Shown here: one piece after another, positions 62,732 through 64,000 of the stretch
How positions within the stretch are numbered: the first letter of the stretch is position 1
Layout: each line of letters begins with the position of its first letter
From: Collibacillus ludicampi
GTDB lineage: Bacteria; Bacillota; Bacilli; Tumebacillales; BOQE01
DNA length: 64,000 nucleotides
Direction of reading: 5' to 3'
Assembly (NCBI RefSeq): GCF_023705585.1
Contig: NZ_BOQE01000001.1
Location: forward strand, 3,628,710-3,692,709
Program-made: the position numbers and the translations under genes
Notes under the pieces: model-generated
Told to the model about the DNA's origin: nothing
The model's database searches: none
The model's input: only the letters and a program-made list of their open reading frames with translations

Positions 62732-64000
62732 TCAAATCGTTTTCACTAAGAGTTTACGCAACACGGGTGTCAAATGATGGGGCAACTCTTCCACCTGTGG
62801 CACCAAGAGACTATAAGGGCCGTATATGTTATGCATCGTTTGCCGTTCACTCTCACTGATCTCCCCGTTCGCCAAAAAAATACCGATCACATCCATACCG
62901 AGGCGACGTGCCTGCAAAACCGCCTGATACGTATCGAGAATTCCGTCATCGCTGTAATTTGTGGCAGCGGGTTCACCATCTGTGAAAACCAACAGGATCT
63001 TGTGCTTTTCGCTCCGTTGCTGCAACAAGCGAGTCATGACGCGGATCGCGTAACCGTCCCGATTATCTTGTTCCGGAGATAATTGCAGCAAATTCGGTCC
63101 ACTCTTCCGCGATAAAGAAGATGGAAAATCGATAACGACCTGAAACATATTCGGATAGTCTGCATCGGACGCATGATCGGAATCTTCCCAGTAACCCACA
63201 ATCGCATGAGGAATTCGTAAAGAGCGCAACACTTCATGAAAGAGTGTGATTCCCAATTTCGTTTCATACATTTTATTCGCCATGGAAGCGGAACAATCGA
63301 CTAACATCAGAAAAGCAGCATCGATTTGATGGATCGGGTTCCTTTTTTTATAAAAGAGACGCAATTGTTGATCTGTGAACATGTGTGTGAGTTTTTTGCT
63401 CAACCGCCCAAATGGCAATTTTTCTTCACTCGCCGTTTTTTTCTGCTCGAGTGTCATTTGAATGCTGCGCATCAGCTTTCGTTGAAAAGGGGTGATCTGT
63501 TCCACCATTTGAGCATATGCATACATATCTTCCGAAGAAGGAAGATCGGGATCTAGAAACACAGACCTCGCTAAACGATTGATTTCTCCGTAATCCTCTG
63601 ATTCTCCTGCCATTCGATCGGCTAACTGTTGCATGAGTGGCTCATTATCCGAATAATCATTTTGTTGCGAGAAACGTGTGGAACCTTGTACCAGTGCCAT
63701 CGCTTGATCCCCTGGATCGGATTCGCGAACCGTCTCGCTCATACGATCGCTTGGTACTCCTTGCTCCAGTTCAAATTGCAGAAATCCCTGCGTTTGTTCC
63801 TTCGTTTCCCGATGCCAAGTCGGAAGTTTTTCCTTCGCTTTAAAGCTATCTTCCTGGTGGGATACGTTTGTCTTGTCGTCGTTTTTCAGTCTCTTACGAC
63901 GTCTGATTTCTTCCATAAATTCACTTGGTTGTATCGCTTGATGGAACGGCTTTTCCGTTCCGTTATATGCATGTGTGGAAAAATAGGAAGTAACCATATC
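62732..64000 (-). CDS. VWA-domain protein, NorD/CobT-like, probably cut at the window edge
   Basis: 423 codons to the edge; an ATG at 63997 exists but the frame is open beyond it. N-terminal half is charged and disordered. The VWA domain has MIDAS DCSASMANKMYET, then HAIVGYWEDSD and LLVFTDGEPAATNYSDDG. NorD-like proteins work with MoxR AAA+ ATPases to activate metalloenzymes; the partner is not in view. Confidence 0.8.
   Translation of the reverse strand, partial: DMVTSYFSTHAYNGTEKPFHQAIQPSEFMEEIRRRKRLKNDDKTNVSHQEDSFKAKEKLPTWHRETKEQTQGFLQFELEQGVPSDRMSETVRESDPGDQAMALVQGSTRFSQQNDYSDNEPLMQQLADRMAGESEDYGEINRLARSVFLDPDLPSSEDMYAYAQMVEQITPFQRKLMRSIQMTLEQKKTASEEKLPFGRLSKKLTHMFTDQQLRLFYKKRNPIHQIDAAFLMLVDCSASMANKMYETKLGITLFHEVLRSLRIPHAIVGYWEDSDHASDADYPNMFQVVIDFPSSLSRKSGPNLLQLSPEQDNRDGYAIRVMTRLLQQRSEKHKILLVFTDGEPAATNYSDDGILDTYQAVLQARRLGMDVIGIFLANGEISESERQTMHNIYGPYSLLVPQVEELPHHLTPVLRKLLVKTI

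Overview
The window looks like chromosomal DNA of an endospore-forming Bacillales bacterium. SpoVK, a DUF1002 protein, a LexA with a Bacillus-type SOS box, GlnR/GlnA with a GlnR operator, GlpP antitermination and many TTG/GTG starts behind strong GGAGG sites all point that way. The order spoVK-hflX-ynbB-like-glnR-glnA matches Bacillus subtilis, but three extra genes sit between spoVK and hflX. An Alicyclobacillaceae-like host is my guess; nothing here fixes the genus.

Layout. 1-9300 is conserved core: the start of an MTA-phosphorylase-like gene, a stand-alone LigD polymerase, divergent lexA, glnA, glnR, a methionine-gamma-lyase-like PLP enzyme, hflX, then a coupled block of a small membrane protein, a UbiA-like protein, a GTPase and spoVK. 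9300-15600 is a degraded accessory patch: a decayed copy of a gene that is intact at 31.8 kb, an S-layer-homology gene with a frameshift in its signal peptide, a secreted phosphodiesterase, small membrane ORFs, an XRE-regulator remnant and a complete IS4-type element with a 9-bp target duplication. 15.7-29.2 kb is a catabolic island of two minus-strand operons: TtuC-like dehydrogenase, aldehyde dehydrogenase, SDR, MFS and FAD oxidase; and M20 hydrolase, DUF3311 protein, sodium symporter and amidohydrolase. Each is preceded by a -24/-12 (sigma-54) promoter and a near-identical upstream dyad at the same distance, and a sigma-54 activator gene ends next to one dyad.

29.4-42 kb carries an acyl-ACP-desaturase-like gene, an MBL hydrolase behind a FadR-type operator, a GNAT enzyme, a very long P-type ATPase (degenerate ATPase fused to a Ca-type ATPase) with a glycine-zipper partner, and an operon of two thymidylate-kinase-like proteins (one with a broken P-loop) plus Ppx/GppA. 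41.9-50.8 kb is glycerol-phosphate and lipid metabolism: glpP, a PAP2 phosphatase, a diacylglycerol glycosyltransferase-like protein, and ugpCAEB plus a glycerophosphodiesterase, with two matching leader hairpins that probably respond to GlpP. 51-53.4 kb is kbl-tdh (threonine to glycine). 53.6-64 kb holds envelope and sporulation-type proteins, a nucleosidase-like / SPL-like radical SAM / SDR operon, Sir2, YjbQ, a BtuF-like protein without signal peptide, and a VWA (NorD-like) protein cut by the window edge.

The most unusual DNA structure is a family of nested palindromes at 6.8, 32.4 and 55.6 kb, built of concentric repeat modules around a conserved 14-bp core stem. The larger two carry two and three shells. 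They account for several spurious ORFs on both strands.
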